From contig CAVYUQ010000010.1 in the NCBI GenBank assembly GCA_963771715.1, positions 124,001 to 188,000 of the forward strand: a stretch of DNA of 64,000 nt, in the 5' to 3' direction. Shown in pieces: positions 9,390 to 17,416 of the stretch (within the stretch, counting starts at the first letter, position 1; every line of letters starts with the position of its first letter). The translations under genes were made by a program, and so were the position numbers. The notes under the pieces were generated by a model. The model had not been told where the DNA came from. It was given only the letters and a program-made list of their open reading frames with translations, and did not search any database. This DNA is from JACVRW01 sp963771715. GTDB taxonomy: Bacteria; Actinomycetota; Thermoleophilia; Solirubrobacterales; Thermoleophilaceae.

Positions 9390-10825
9390 GCCACGCCCAC
9401 CTCGACGTTGCGGAAGCGCGCCGGGGCAGCGCCGTGCGAGACCCGCATCACCTGGCCGGGCTCGCCCTTGCCGCAGTCGAGCAGCGAGATCAGCTGCCAG
9501 TCGCCCTCGGAGCAGACGGCGTCACAGCTCCCCCAGAACTCGGGCGTCACGCCTGCGTAGCTCGGGTTGCGCAGCATCCGGCCGCGCTCGCCGCCGCGGA
9601 TCTCCCAGGCCGCCTCGCCCTCGAACTGGAAGTGGAGCCGCCGGTTGTCGATCGACCACGAGCGGTTGGTCTCGATCAGCAGGCCGTCGCCGGTGTCCGC
9701 GAGCAGCTCATCGAGGCTGCCGGCCGCGCCGGGCTCGAGGTTCACGTTCGTCATCCGCACGATCGGCTGGCGGTCGAAGCCCTCGGCCCGCATGCAGCCG
9801 CCCGAGCGGTCGAGGCCGATCTCCGCCGCGGTGTCGCGCGACGAGAGAAAGCCCGCGAGCACGCCGTCGCGGAGGATCGGCACGGGGCGGCCCTCCACGC
9901 CCTCGTCGTCCCAGCGGTAGCTGCCGAGCCCGCCCGGGTTGGTCGCGTCGGCGGTCACGCTCACGTGCTCGGAGCCGAACCGCAGCGACCCGATCCCGTC
10001 AGCGGGGACGAAGCTGGTGCCGGCGTACGAGGCCTCGCGGCCGAGCACCCTGTCGAGCTCCACGGCGTGGCCGACCGACTCGTGCACCTGGAGGCCGAGC
10101 TGCTCCCCCGCGAGGATCAGCGTCGTGCGGCCCGGGGGACAGGCGGGCGCGCGCAGAAGCGCCACCGCTTCGGAGGACACGAGCGGCGCATGCCCGGGCA
10201 GCTCGAGCCCGAGGAAGTGCTCGTATCCGGCCTGGGCCACGTGCCCGCCGTGCGACGCGGGGTACGAGCGGATCTGGCTGTCGCTCCCCTCCACGGCCAC
10301 GGCGGCGATGCCGCCGCCGCATTCCGTGATCCGCTGCTCGCAGAGGGCGCCCTCCGTGCTGGCGAAGATCTTCTCGGTGCGGAAGGCGGAGAAGCGCGCG
10401 AGCGTGAGGTTCACGCCCGGCTCGGTGCGCAGGCCGGCGTCGGCCGCGAGCAGCACCGCCAGCTTCTCCTCGAGCGGAACCTCGAAGGGGTCGCGCTCGA
10501 CCGGGTTCGCCCACTCGCCATGCGCCGGCGGCTCGGGCGCGAGCGGAGTCTTCTCCGGGCTCGCCGGCTGGGCCTCCGCGATGGCGAGCGCGCGCTCGAG
10601 CGCCGCCTCGGCGTCGCGGCGGTCGGTGCCGCGCACGGCCGCGAACCCCCAGGCGCCTCCCACGCGCACGCGCACGCCGATGCCCTCGCTCTCGCCGGAG
10701 TCGAGCTGGTCGGGCCTGCCGTTGCGGGTGGAGAGACGCTCCACCCTTGAACGCACGAAGCGCGCGTCGGCATAGCCGGCGCGCGCTCGCGCACTGTCGA
10801 TCAGGTTCGCGAGCAGGTCCCGCAC
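9386..10825 (-). CDS. tldD: TldD-type zinc metallopeptidase
   Basis: 479 residues with the catalytic zinc motif HESVGHAVELDRVLG (about residue 247; family form HExxxH followed downstream by conserved residues in GGLGSYRWDDEG and the C-terminal NPSYAGVTPEFWGSCDAV). Cytoplasmic; in complex with TldE it cleaves unstructured peptides through the narrow barrel formed by both subunits. First gene of a two-gene unit, overlapping tldE by 4 bp, so the two are translated in balance. The GTG start is supported by the full N-terminal domain. No specific client is encoded next to it. Confidence 0.92.
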   Translation of the reverse strand: MRDLLANLIDSARARAGYADARFVRSRVERLSTRNGRPDQLDSGESEGIGVRVRVGGAWGFAAVRGTDRRDAEAALERALAIAEAQPASPEKTPLAPEPPAHGEWANPVERDPFEVPLEEKLAVLLAADAGLRTEPGVNLTLARFSAFRTEKIFASTEGALCEQRITECGGGIAAVAVEGSDSQIRSYPASHGGHVAQAGYEHFLGLELPGHAPLVSSEAVALLRAPACPPGRTTLILAGEQLGLQVHESVGHAVELDRVLGREASYAGTSFVPADGIGSLRFGSEHVSVTADATNPGGLGSYRWDDEGVEGRPVPILRDGVLAGFLSSRDTAAEIGLDRSGGCMRAEGFDRQPIVRMTNVNLEPGAAGSLDELLADTGDGLLIETNRSWSIDNRRLHFQFEGEAAWEIRGGERGRMLRNPSYAGVTPEFWGSCDAVCSEGDWQLISLLDCGKGEPGQVMRVSHGAAPARFRNVEVGVA

Positions 10826-10853
10826 CCTGCGAGCCTACCCGCGGTCGGCTGGC

Positions 10854-11414
10854 TTAGCTCTGCTGCTTCACCGCCGAGATGTCGAGGCTCAGCGTGACCT
10901 TCTCGCCCACCAGGAGGTTGCCGCTCCCGAGCGCCTGGTTGAAGGTCATGTTCCAGTCGCCGCGCTTCAGCTGGCCGGTGACCTCGATGCCGACGCGCTC
11001 GTTGCCCCACGGGTCCGTCTCGGTGCCGAGGACGACGGCGGTCAGCTTGACCGGCTTCGTGACCCCGTTCATCGAGAGGTCGCCCTCGATCTCGAAGGTG
11101 TCCTCGTCGAGCGGGCGGATCTCTGTGGACTCGAAGCGGAGCTCCGGGTTCACATCGGCGCCGAAGAAGTCCGCCGAGCGAAGGTGCTCGTCACGGGCGG
11201 GCTCGTCCGTGTTGATCGAGCCGGCCTGGGCGGTGCCGTATGCACGCGCCGCCGAGAGGTCGTCGCCGACCTCGAGAGTGCCCTCGAACTGCTCGAACCT
11301 GCCGCGCACCGTCGCGATACCGAGGTGCTTCACGGAGAAGCCGACGGTCGAGTGAGCCGGGTCGACGGCCCAGGTGCCGGTCGGGATGAGCGTTGCAGTT
11401 GCAGTGGAATTCAT
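10854..11414 (-). CDS. YceI-like lipocalin-fold protein
   Basis: 186 residues from the ATG at 11414, chosen over an upstream in-frame start because GAGGGG lies nine bases before it. It reads TGTWAVDPAHSTVGFSVKHLGIATVRGRF, then GSINTDEPARDEHLRSADFF and WGNERVGIEVTGQLKRGDW, all YceI hallmarks. YceI proteins form an extended beta-barrel that holds polyisoprenoid chains; many are periplasmic, but this one lacks a signal peptide and is probably cytoplasmic. A palindromic operator candidate lies 28 bp upstream. Confidence 0.92.
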   Translation of the reverse strand: MNSTATATLIPTGTWAVDPAHSTVGFSVKHLGIATVRGRFEQFEGTLEVGDDLSAARAYGTAQAGSINTDEPARDEHLRSADFFGADVNPELRFESTEIRPLDEDTFEIEGDLSMNGVTKPVKLTAVVLGTETDPWGNERVGIEVTGQLKRGDWNMTFNQALGSGNLLVGEKVTLSLDISAVKQQS

Positions 11415-11441
11415 TGCCTGTGTCCCCTCGTTTGATCCGAC

Positions 11442-11459
11442 TAATTGCACAGACAACTA
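11442..11459 (-). promoter_or_regulatory. Palindromic operator candidate upstream of the yceI-like gene
   Basis: TAATTGCACAGACAACTA is an 18-bp imperfect palindrome (TAATTG, six bases, CAACTA; one mismatch between arms) resembling MarR-family operators. The overlapping heptamer ATTGCAC recurs at 11444 and 11459. It sits 28 bp upstream of the ATG at 11414, in the AT-richer promoter region. No MarR gene is nearby. Confidence 0.35.
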
Positions 11460-11511
11460 TTGCACCGGGCTCCCCCCTGGACCATGGCCGAAACCGGCCG
11501 CGTGCATGTAC

Positions 11512-12834
11512 TTATCTTACGTAAGTACCGAGGGCGGCGGCCGCGGCGGCGCGGCCGGTGCGCACCGCTCCCTCCATGTAGCCGCAGACCCACTGGTCCG
11601 AGCCGCACACGTAGAACGGCGGCTCGTGCGTGCCGTGCAGGGGGCCCACCGACATGACGTCGCCTGGACGCCAGCCGGTGATGTAGCCGCGCGTCCAGGG
11701 GTCAACGCCCCAGCGCCGGAAGAAGACCGCCTGCGTGTCGCGCGCCCGCTCGCCGAACGCCTCCACCATCTCCTCGGTGAGCTCGGCCTCGAGCTGCGCC
11801 TGCGAGGTGGTGAGGAAGGCGGCGAGCCGCTCGGGCGGGACGAGCGTGGACATGATCCCCTCGCGCTGGACCCAGGTGCCGCCGATCACGGCGGTCTCGA
11901 AGTAGCAGTCGCCGTTCTGGCCCTGCTCGTGCCAGAACGAGTCCTCGTAGGTGAACACCACCTTGGCCGCGAGCGCGTGACGCTGGCGGTCGAGCGACCG
12001 CATGCGCTCGTCCGACACGCCCTCCACGCGCACGTGGCGCAGCGGGCCGACGGGGAGCGCGGAGACCACGGCGTCCGACTCGAAGCGCTCGCCCGTCTCG
12101 GTGGTCACGCTGCAGCCCTGCGGCGAGACGCGCATGCGCGTGACCGGGGTGGCGTAGCGCACGCGGTGGCCGAGCTCCTCAGCCATCCGAAGCGCCACCG
12201 TGGCCGAGCCCTCCGCCACGCGGTTGCACTCCCAGACCTCGTAGTTGTAGAAGCCGTTGCCGCCGGCGGCCGCCTCCTTGCGCAGCTCGGCGAGCAGCGA
12301 GGTGCGCTCGATCGACTCGGCGGACAGCGCCAGCATCGCCAGGTCGCGGGCGCGCACCACGTTGGGCGTGGCGCCGCGGTCGCGCATCCAGGCCGCCATC
12401 GAGAGGCGGTCGAGCCGCTCGGCATCGGGATGCGACCACGGGTCCTCAGGGTCGATGCTCGCGGCCAGCTTGCCGAACTCCTCGTCGAGCGCCGCGTAGC
12501 TCTCGCGGTCGGCGTCGCTCATCCAGGGGAAGTCGTCGCCCACGTAGCGCCCGTCGGCGAGCACCCAGGTGTCCTCGCCGGGCAGCTGGGGGAACGACGG
12601 GACGATGGTCAGTCCGAGCTCCTCGACAAGCTGCACGTAGGCGCGATGGAACGGACCGATCACCTCTCCGCCGAGCTGGACGATTCGCCCGTCGGCGAGC
12701 GTCGTCTGCTCCACGCGCCCGCCCGGGCGGTTGCGTGCCTCGAGCACGATCACGTCCGTGCCCTGGTTCATCAGGTCGCGCGCCGCGCTCAGGCCCGCCA
12801 GGCCGGCGCCCGCGACAATGACGTCGCATTTCAC
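11512..12834 (-). CDS. Flavin-dependent amine oxidase
   Basis: 440 residues. The N-terminal Rossmann motif VIVAGAGLAGLSAARDL binds FAD, followed by IVLEARNRPGGRVEQ (the GGR motif of monoamine-oxidase-like enzymes) and a C-terminal FAD-contact segment PFYVCGSDQWVCGYMEGAVRTG. Enzymes of this family oxidise primary or secondary amines or related substrates to imines with release of H2O2. No Tat or Sec signal, so cytoplasmic. Divergent from the hydrolase gene with 14 bp between starts. Substrate unknown. Confidence 0.88.
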   Translation of the reverse strand: MKCDVIVAGAGLAGLSAARDLMNQGTDVIVLEARNRPGGRVEQTTLADGRIVQLGGEVIGPFHRAYVQLVEELGLTIVPSFPQLPGEDTWVLADGRYVGDDFPWMSDADRESYAALDEEFGKLAASIDPEDPWSHPDAERLDRLSMAAWMRDRGATPNVVRARDLAMLALSAESIERTSLLAELRKEAAAGGNGFYNYEVWECNRVAEGSATVALRMAEELGHRVRYATPVTRMRVSPQGCSVTTETGERFESDAVVSALPVGPLRHVRVEGVSDERMRSLDRQRHALAAKVVFTYEDSFWHEQGQNGDCYFETAVIGGTWVQREGIMSTLVPPERLAAFLTTSQAQLEAELTEEMVEAFGERARDTQAVFFRRWGVDPWTRGYITGWRPGDVMSVGPLHGTHEPPFYVCGSDQWVCGYMEGAVRTGRAAAAAALGTYVR

Positions 12835-12848
12835 GGGGGCATCCTTTC

Positions 12849-14037
12849 ATGAGCGATACCGAACTCAGAGCGCTCACGGCGCTCGGCTTCGACGAGCTGC
12901 GGCGGGCCACCGGCGGGCTCGGCTCGATCCACCAGGCGGTCGCCGCGCGGGTGTTCCGGGCGGTCGGACCGGGCGCCGCGCTCGTGCGCCCGCTGTACGA
13001 GCCGATCACGCGCGGCGTCTACGCGGGGCTCGGGCTCGGCACGCGCGCGATCGGCCTGGCGGCTCAGGCCGCCGTGGCTCGGCGCGACGCGCCGATGCTC
13101 TCCACGACCCCGCGCGGCAGCGCGCTGATAGCGGCGGTCACGGGCCTGCGCGGCGATGCGCTCGAGGCCGAGGGCAGCCCGCTCTGCCAGCCGATGGCCG
13201 TGCGGGTGGGCGGCGCGCCGGTCGCGCTCGACACGGAGGCGCTGCGGACGGCCTTCCCCGGCGCCACCCCGCGCCTGGTCGTGTTCCTGCATGGCCTGAT
13301 GGAGACCGAGTTCTCGTGGGGAGCGCGCGAGAACTACGGCAGCCGCCTCGCCCGCGAGCTCGGCTGCACCCCCGTGTACGTGCGCTTCAACAGCGGCCGC
13401 CACATCTCTGAGAACGGGCGCTCGCTGAGCGAGCTGATGGAGGAGCTGGTGGCGGCCTGGCCCGGCGGCGCCGGCGAGATCGCGCTCGTGGGCCACTCGA
13501 TGGGCGGGCTGGTGGCCCGCAGCGCCTGCTGCCACGCGGCACAGGACGAGGCGAATTGGGTGCGGCTCGTGACGGCACAGCGTCTCGCTCGGCTCGCCGC
13601 ACATGGGCGCCCCGCTCGAGCAGGCGGTGCACGTGCTGAGCGCCGGGCTCGCGAGGCTGCCGGAGACGCGCCCCGTGGCCAACCTCCTGCGCCGGCGCAG
13701 CGGCGGGATCCGCGACCTGCGCCAGGGATCGCTCGTCGACGAGGACTGGCGCGACTGCGACCCGGACGCCCTGCGCGCGGCCGCCTGCGCGGAGGTCCCG
13801 CTGCTCGAGGGCGCCACGCACTGCTTCGTGTCGGCCACGATCACGCGCAGCCAGCGCCACCCGCTCGGGCGGCTGCTCGGCGACACGCTCGTCCTGGCGC
13901 CGAGCGCCTCCGGTCGCAGCCGCACCCGCCGCATCCCGTTCGAGGAGGAGTACGGGATGCACGTGGGCGGAGCGAGCCACTTCGCGCTGCTCAACCACCC
14001 GGCGGTGTACGAGAAGCTGCGCGCCTGGCTCGCCTAG
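12849..14037 (+). CDS. Alpha/beta-hydrolase (lipase-like), frameshifted
   Basis: The N-terminal half contains VVFLHGLMETEFSWG (oxyanion region) and the nucleophile elbow ALVGHSMGGLVARSA (Ser near residue 216). At about 13574 one extra G in GTGACGGCACAGC breaks the frame; without it the reading continues VTHSVSLGSPHMGAPLE, the usual post-elbow strand, and runs to LRAWLA with a candidate His in GGASHFALL. About 395 residues repaired. The N-terminal 130 residues (Gly/Ala-rich helices, LGLGTRAIGLAAQAAV) resemble the helical lead of polyhydroxyalkanoate-associated or esterase proteins. Substrate unknown. Confidence 0.78.
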
Positions 14038-14423
14038 ACCCCGCGCGGGGCGGCGTTGTCGAGCACCACCCGCATGAGGTCGCGGATCGAGAGCATCCCG
14101 ACCACCTCGCTGCCCTCCACGAGCGGCATGTGGCGGAAGCCGCCGTGGATCATGAGTACCGCGGCGTGCTGGGTGGTGTCGTCCGGCCCCATCGTGTCGG
14201 GGTCGCGGGTCATCCAGTCGGCCACCACCGTGTCGTCATGGATGCCGGCCGCGACGGCGCGCAGCACGTCGCGCTCGGTGAGGATCCCGGCGAGATCGGA
14301 GCCCTCCAGCACCAGCACGGCGCCCACGTCCCGGTCCACCATCCGCTGAGCGACCTCCTGGAGCGCGTCGTCGCGCGAGACCGTGAGGAGGTCACGCGAC
14401 ATGTGATCGCGGGCGACCGGCAT
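14034..14423 (-). CDS. Two-CBS-domain protein
   Basis: 129 residues made of two CBS repeats: first HMSRDLLTVSRDDALQEVAQRM with GILTERDVLRAV, second WMTRDPDTMGPDDTTQHAAVLM with GMLSIRDLMRVV. A CBS pair forms a Bateman module that binds adenosine nucleotides such as AMP, ATP or SAM and regulates partner proteins. No catalytic domain is attached. It overlaps the converging hydrolase gene by 4 bp and lies 9 bp downstream of the DUF554 gene, with which it is probably co-transcribed. Confidence 0.92.
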   Translation of the reverse strand: MPVARDHMSRDLLTVSRDDALQEVAQRMVDRDVGAVLVLEGSDLAGILTERDVLRAVAAGIHDDTVVADWMTRDPDTMGPDDTTQHAAVLMIHGGFRHMPLVEGSEVVGMLSIRDLMRVVLDNAAPRGV

Positions 14424-14432
14424 GCGCGGACT

Positions 14433-15146
14433 TTAGAACAGCGACACGATTCCCACCAAGGCGGGTGCGAACAGCAGCGCCGGGAGGAAGTTCCCGACCT
14501 TCACGTCGGTCAGGTCGAGGAGCTTCAGCGAGATCCCGATGATCAGCACTCCGCCGGCGCTCGTGAGCGCCGCGAGGGCCTCGCCCTGGAGGGCGTCCTC
14601 GAACAGCGTCGCGCCAAACGACAGCGCCCCCTGGTAGATCAGCACGCTGACCGCGGCCAGCGCGACGCCCCAGCCCAGCGTGGCCGCAAGCGCGATCGAG
14701 GCGAATCCGTCCAGCAGCGCCTTGGTGGCGAGCGCCTCGTAGTTGCCGGTGAGGCCGTCCTGGATCGCGCCGACGACCGCCAGCGGGCCCACGCAGAAGA
14801 GCAGGCTCGCGTCGAAAAAGGCCTCGCTCACCCGTGAGGACGACTCGCCGGCGCTGCCGGCCCGCGCCGTGCTCACCCGGCGCTGGATCGTGTCGCCGAG
14901 CTGGGCCAGGCGCGCCTCGATGCCGAGCGCCTCCCCGGCGAGGCCGCCGAGCAGGACGGCACCGAGGACATACAGCGCGCTCGTCTCCCTCCACGCGAGG
15001 GCGAGATCCACGCCGATCACGAGCGTTACCAGTCCGAGTCCGGCCAGCACGCGGCGCTGGAGCCCCTCGGGGAGCCGCGCGCCCGCGAGCACGCCGATGA
15101 GCGTGCCGGCCAGGATGGCCGCGACGTTGATCGCCGTGCCGGTCAC
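14433..15146 (-). CDS. DUF554 family membrane protein
   Basis: 237 residues with about six hydrophobic helices; begins GTAINVAAILAGTLIGVLAG and contains FFDASLLFCVGPLAVVGAIQDG and the terminal ISLKLLDLTDVKVGNFLPALL, which are conserved across DUF554 (YqgA/YdfK) proteins. The function is not established; transport has been suggested. GTG start directly abuts the stop of the flavin reductase gene (one base apart), indicating an operon flavin reductase-DUF554-CBS. Confidence 0.88.
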   Translation of the reverse strand: MTGTAINVAAILAGTLIGVLAGARLPEGLQRRVLAGLGLVTLVIGVDLALAWRETSALYVLGAVLLGGLAGEALGIEARLAQLGDTIQRRVSTARAGSAGESSSRVSEAFFDASLLFCVGPLAVVGAIQDGLTGNYEALATKALLDGFASIALAATLGWGVALAAVSVLIYQGALSFGATLFEDALQGEALAALTSAGGVLIIGISLKLLDLTDVKVGNFLPALLFAPALVGIVSLF

Positions 15147-15638
15147 TCAGGCTTCGTGTCCCGGATCGATGCGCTTCGCGCGGTGGAAGCCGAGCTGCCC
15201 CTCGGGCTCCTCGAACTCGGCGAAGACCGGCTCGAGCACGATGCCGGTGTGGTCCCCGAAGCCCACGCGCTCGAGGATGCGGCCCACGAAGCGGTTCGGG
15301 CAGTCGTCGAGCAGCGGCACGCCCTCGGGGCCGGGGCGCCAGGGCACGCGCTCGAACTTGTCGAGCTCGTCGCCCGTCTCGCCGCCGAACAGCTCGGCCA
15401 GCTCGGTGGCGCCCTCCGGAACGAGGTGGATGCCCATGGCATCGGCCCCGCGCGCGACCCGGAAGGTGTGGTTCTTCTCCGAGATGCCGGCCAGGAAGCG
15501 CGGCGGGTGGATGCTCGCCTGGGTGGCGAACCCGATCAGGCAGCCCGCCCGCTCGCCGCCGGCCGCGACCGTGGCGATGAACATCGGATAGTCGAGCTGC
15601 GCGACCAGCTTCTGGAAGGTCTGTTCCGTTGGACCCAT
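15147..15638 (-). CDS. Flavin reductase-like FMN-binding protein
   Basis: 163 residues with the split-barrel FMN-binding fold: YPMFIATVAAGGERAGCLIGFATQASIHPP, FLAGISEKNHTFRVAR and RFVGRILERVGFGDHTGIVLEPV. Family members reduce FMN/FAD with NAD(P)H or serve as flavin-binding oxidoreductases. First gene of a three-gene unit; the ATG is 26 bp from the divergent VOC gene. Donor and acceptor are not readable from sequence. Confidence 0.85.
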   Translation of the reverse strand: MGPTEQTFQKLVAQLDYPMFIATVAAGGERAGCLIGFATQASIHPPRFLAGISEKNHTFRVARGADAMGIHLVPEGATELAELFGGETGDELDKFERVPWRPGPEGVPLLDDCPNRFVGRILERVGFGDHTGIVLEPVFAEFEEPEGQLGFHRAKRIDPGHEA

Positions 15639-15664
15639 TCGGTGCCGGAAGACTAGGCTGACCC

Positions 15665-16036
15665 ATGGGACAGCCAGTCGTTCACTTCGAGATCATTGGC
15701 AAGGACGGGGAGAAGCTCCAGCGCTACTACGGCGAGCTCTTCGGGTGGCAGATCGACTCGAACAACCCGATGAGCTACGGCATCGTCCCGCGCGAGGGCA
15801 ACACGAACCCCGACGGCGCGGGCATCGGCGGCGGCGTGGCCGCAGGCCCCGAGGGCTACGACGGCCACGTGACCTTCTACATCGAGGTGCCCGACGCCGA
15901 GGCGGCGCTCGCTAAGGCCGAGGAGCTCGGCGGCACGCGGGTGATGGGGCCGGACCAGGTGATGGAGGGGCTCGTGATCGGCCAGTTCGCCGACCCCGAG
16001 GGCCACGTCATAGGAGTGGTGCAGGGCCGGTCGTAA
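15665..16036 (+). CDS. VOC (glyoxalase/bleomycin-resistance fold) protein
   Basis: 123 residues. Begins VVHFEIIGKDGEKLQRYYGELFGW, the first beta-alpha-beta unit of VOC proteins, and ends FADPEGHVIGVVQG, the strand carrying a metal-binding Glu/His. Small VOC proteins act as metal-dependent lyases or dioxygenases or as drug/ligand binders; this subtype is widespread in actinobacteria and uncharacterised. Monocistronic, divergent from the flavin reductase. Confidence 0.9.
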   Translation: MGQPVVHFEIIGKDGEKLQRYYGELFGWQIDSNNPMSYGIVPREGNTNPDGAGIGGGVAAGPEGYDGHVTFYIEVPDAEAALAKAEELGGTRVMGPDQVMEGLVIGQFADPEGHVIGVVQGRS

Positions 16037-16129
16037 TCGCCGCGGCGGGCGCGCGGGCGGCCGCTGCAATATGCCGCCCGCGAAGAAGGACATTGCCGTC
16101 CGCGACCGATCGGTATGGTGCCCATGTCG

Positions 16130-16268
16130 TTCACTGCCGAGTCCCCCGTCAGGCGAGATGGGGGAACGGGGGAACCAGTGGCCCAGACATTTGGGCTGGG
16201 GCGAACGTCGTGTGATCACGGCGAAGCGCAACACCAGCGCGAGCCCGACAGCTAACCCCGCAGGCAAC
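16130..16268 (+). ncRNA. Cyclic di-AMP riboswitch (ydaO/yuaA type)
   Basis: Carries the ordered conserved blocks of this class: CTGCCGAGTCCCCC, GGGGGAACGGGGGAACC, a variable stem, GGGCTGGGGCGAA, a second variable stem around GTGTGATCACGG, and the terminal pseudoknot strand GCCCGACAGCTAACCCCGCA. In known examples c-di-AMP binding lowers expression of wall hydrolases and osmolyte genes. It ends eight bases before the ATG of the NlpC/P60-like gene, so control is likely at translation start or through a very short expression platform. Confidence 0.93.
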
Positions 16269-16275
16269 CGCCGCG

Positions 16276-17049
16276 ATGTCTGTCCGTGCCCTGAGACACC
16301 TGATGCCGTTCGTGGCAGCGCTGGCTGTCGCGGTCGCCATGCCCGCTACGGCAAGCGCGGCGTCCTACGGCACGCGCGCGCTCAGCCTGGGCGCGCACGG
16401 GACGGACGTCAAGAAGCTCCAGGGCTACCTCGGCTCCGCCGGGCACCGGGTCACGCGCGACGGGCAGTTCGGCCCGCGCACGCACCGGGCCCTCAGGGCC
16501 ACGGAGAGGGAGCTCGAGCTGCGCGCCGACGGGATCGCGACCACCCGCGAGCAGCGCGCAATCCGGCGCGCCGTCAACGATCCGGGGACCGGTGGCGCTG
16601 CCTACGTGGCCCCGCCACCGCCCGAGAAGGTCGTTCCGGGCGCCAAGGGAACCGTCACGGGGGACGGCTTCGCGGTTCCGCCCGCGTCGGCGCCTGAGGT
16701 CGTGAAGGAGGTGATCGCGGCGGGCAACGCGATCGCCAAGACGCCGTACAAGTGGGGCGGCGGCCACGCCAGCTGGGACGACACCGGCTACGACTGCTCG
16801 GGCTCCGTGTCCTACGCCCTCCACGGCGGGGGGCTGCTCGGCAGCGCGCTCGTCTCGGGCGACTTCGCCCACTGGGGCGTGTCCGGACCCGGCAGCTGGA
16901 TCACGATCTACGCGAACGGCGGCCACGTCTACATGGTCGTGGCGGGCATGCGATTCGACACGAGCGCCCGATCTCGCACCGGCTCGCGCTGGACGATGGT
17001 GCAGCGCGACTCGGCCGGTTTCAGCGTGACGCACCCGAAGGGCCTCTGA
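16276..17049 (+). CDS. Secreted peptidoglycan-binding NlpC/P60-like hydrolase under c-di-AMP control
   Basis: 257 residues: signal peptide 1-29 (FVAALAVAVAMPATASA), a PG_binding_1 unit (LSLGAHGTDVKKLQGYLGSAG ... DGQFGPRTHRALR, about 36-95), a Pro-rich linker, and an NlpC/P60-type cysteine peptidase core with the nucleophile in GYDCSGSVSYAL (Cys near 173) and a His in GGHVYMVV (near 215). It would cut stem peptides in the wall. The upstream c-di-AMP riboswitch links its production to wall or turgor status, a pairing known in actinobacteria. Confidence 0.9.
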   Translation: MSVRALRHLMPFVAALAVAVAMPATASAASYGTRALSLGAHGTDVKKLQGYLGSAGHRVTRDGQFGPRTHRALRATERELELRADGIATTREQRAIRRAVNDPGTGGAAYVAPPPPEKVVPGAKGTVTGDGFAVPPASAPEVVKEVIAAGNAIAKTPYKWGGGHASWDDTGYDCSGSVSYALHGGGLLGSALVSGDFAHWGVSGPGSWITIYANGGHVYMVVAGMRFDTSARSRTGSRWTMVQRDSAGFSVTHPKGL

Positions 17050-17087
17050 AGCCGGCAATCAGCCCCTCACGTTTGGCCTTTGCCTGC

Positions 17088-17104
17088 CTTGGGCAACGCC
17101 CAAG
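17088..17104 (+). terminator. Short perfect hairpin after the wall hydrolase gene
   Basis: CTTGGGC-AAC-GCCCAAG: seven paired bases and a three-base loop, 38 bp after the stop. No T-tract follows; instead AGGAGG lies directly after. A terminator or processing hairpin is likely, but a role in the leader of the next small gene cannot be excluded. Confidence 0.45.
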
Positions 17105-17194
17105 TGAGGAGGCCTGACCTCTACGTCTCAACCACTTCAAAGCTCGCTGATCCCCCCGGTCGAGCGCGAGTTCGTCCTGAGGGCCGATTTCGAG

Positions 17195-17404
17195 TTGCTG
17201 GACGACGAAGGCTGCTCCTGGCTCTCGCGTCGTTTCCTCCGCGGTCCGCGCACGCCACGGCCGGGTGAGCTCGTGTACCTGCTCGACGCTGACGGCCGCG
17301 GCTGCGTCGGGACGGTGGAGCGCGTCGAGGGCTGGTACATCTGCGTGAAGCCCGACTGGAGCACCTGGACCGGGGACGAGCTGCCGGCCGCCGCAGTGCA
17401 GTGA
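17195..17404 (+). CDS. Small conserved-looking protein, start uncertain
   Basis: The 69-residue part from TTG 17195 reads LLDDEGCSWLSRRFLRGPR, PGELVYLLDADGRGCVGTVERVEGW and ends KPDWSTWTGDELPAAAVQ; it looks like a small beta-rich domain. The frame is open back to 17108 (VEREFVLRADFELL reads sensibly), and AGGAGG sits at 17107-17112, but no canonical start lies at the right distance. A shift in the C6 run at 17151-17156 would connect it to GTG 17104. No family recognised. It ends 12 bp before the LuxR/TPR regulator. Confidence 0.5.
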   Translation: MLDDEGCSWLSRRFLRGPRTPRPGELVYLLDADGRGCVGTVERVEGWYICVKPDWSTWTGDELPAAAVQ

Positions 17405-17416
17405 GATCATCCCGCC

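Noticed and set aside
8036..10825. TldD/TldE as leader protease of the RiPP system
   Set aside because: TldD/E can trim RiPP leaders elsewhere, but the pair is 40 kb away and the locus already has its own B2 peptidase.
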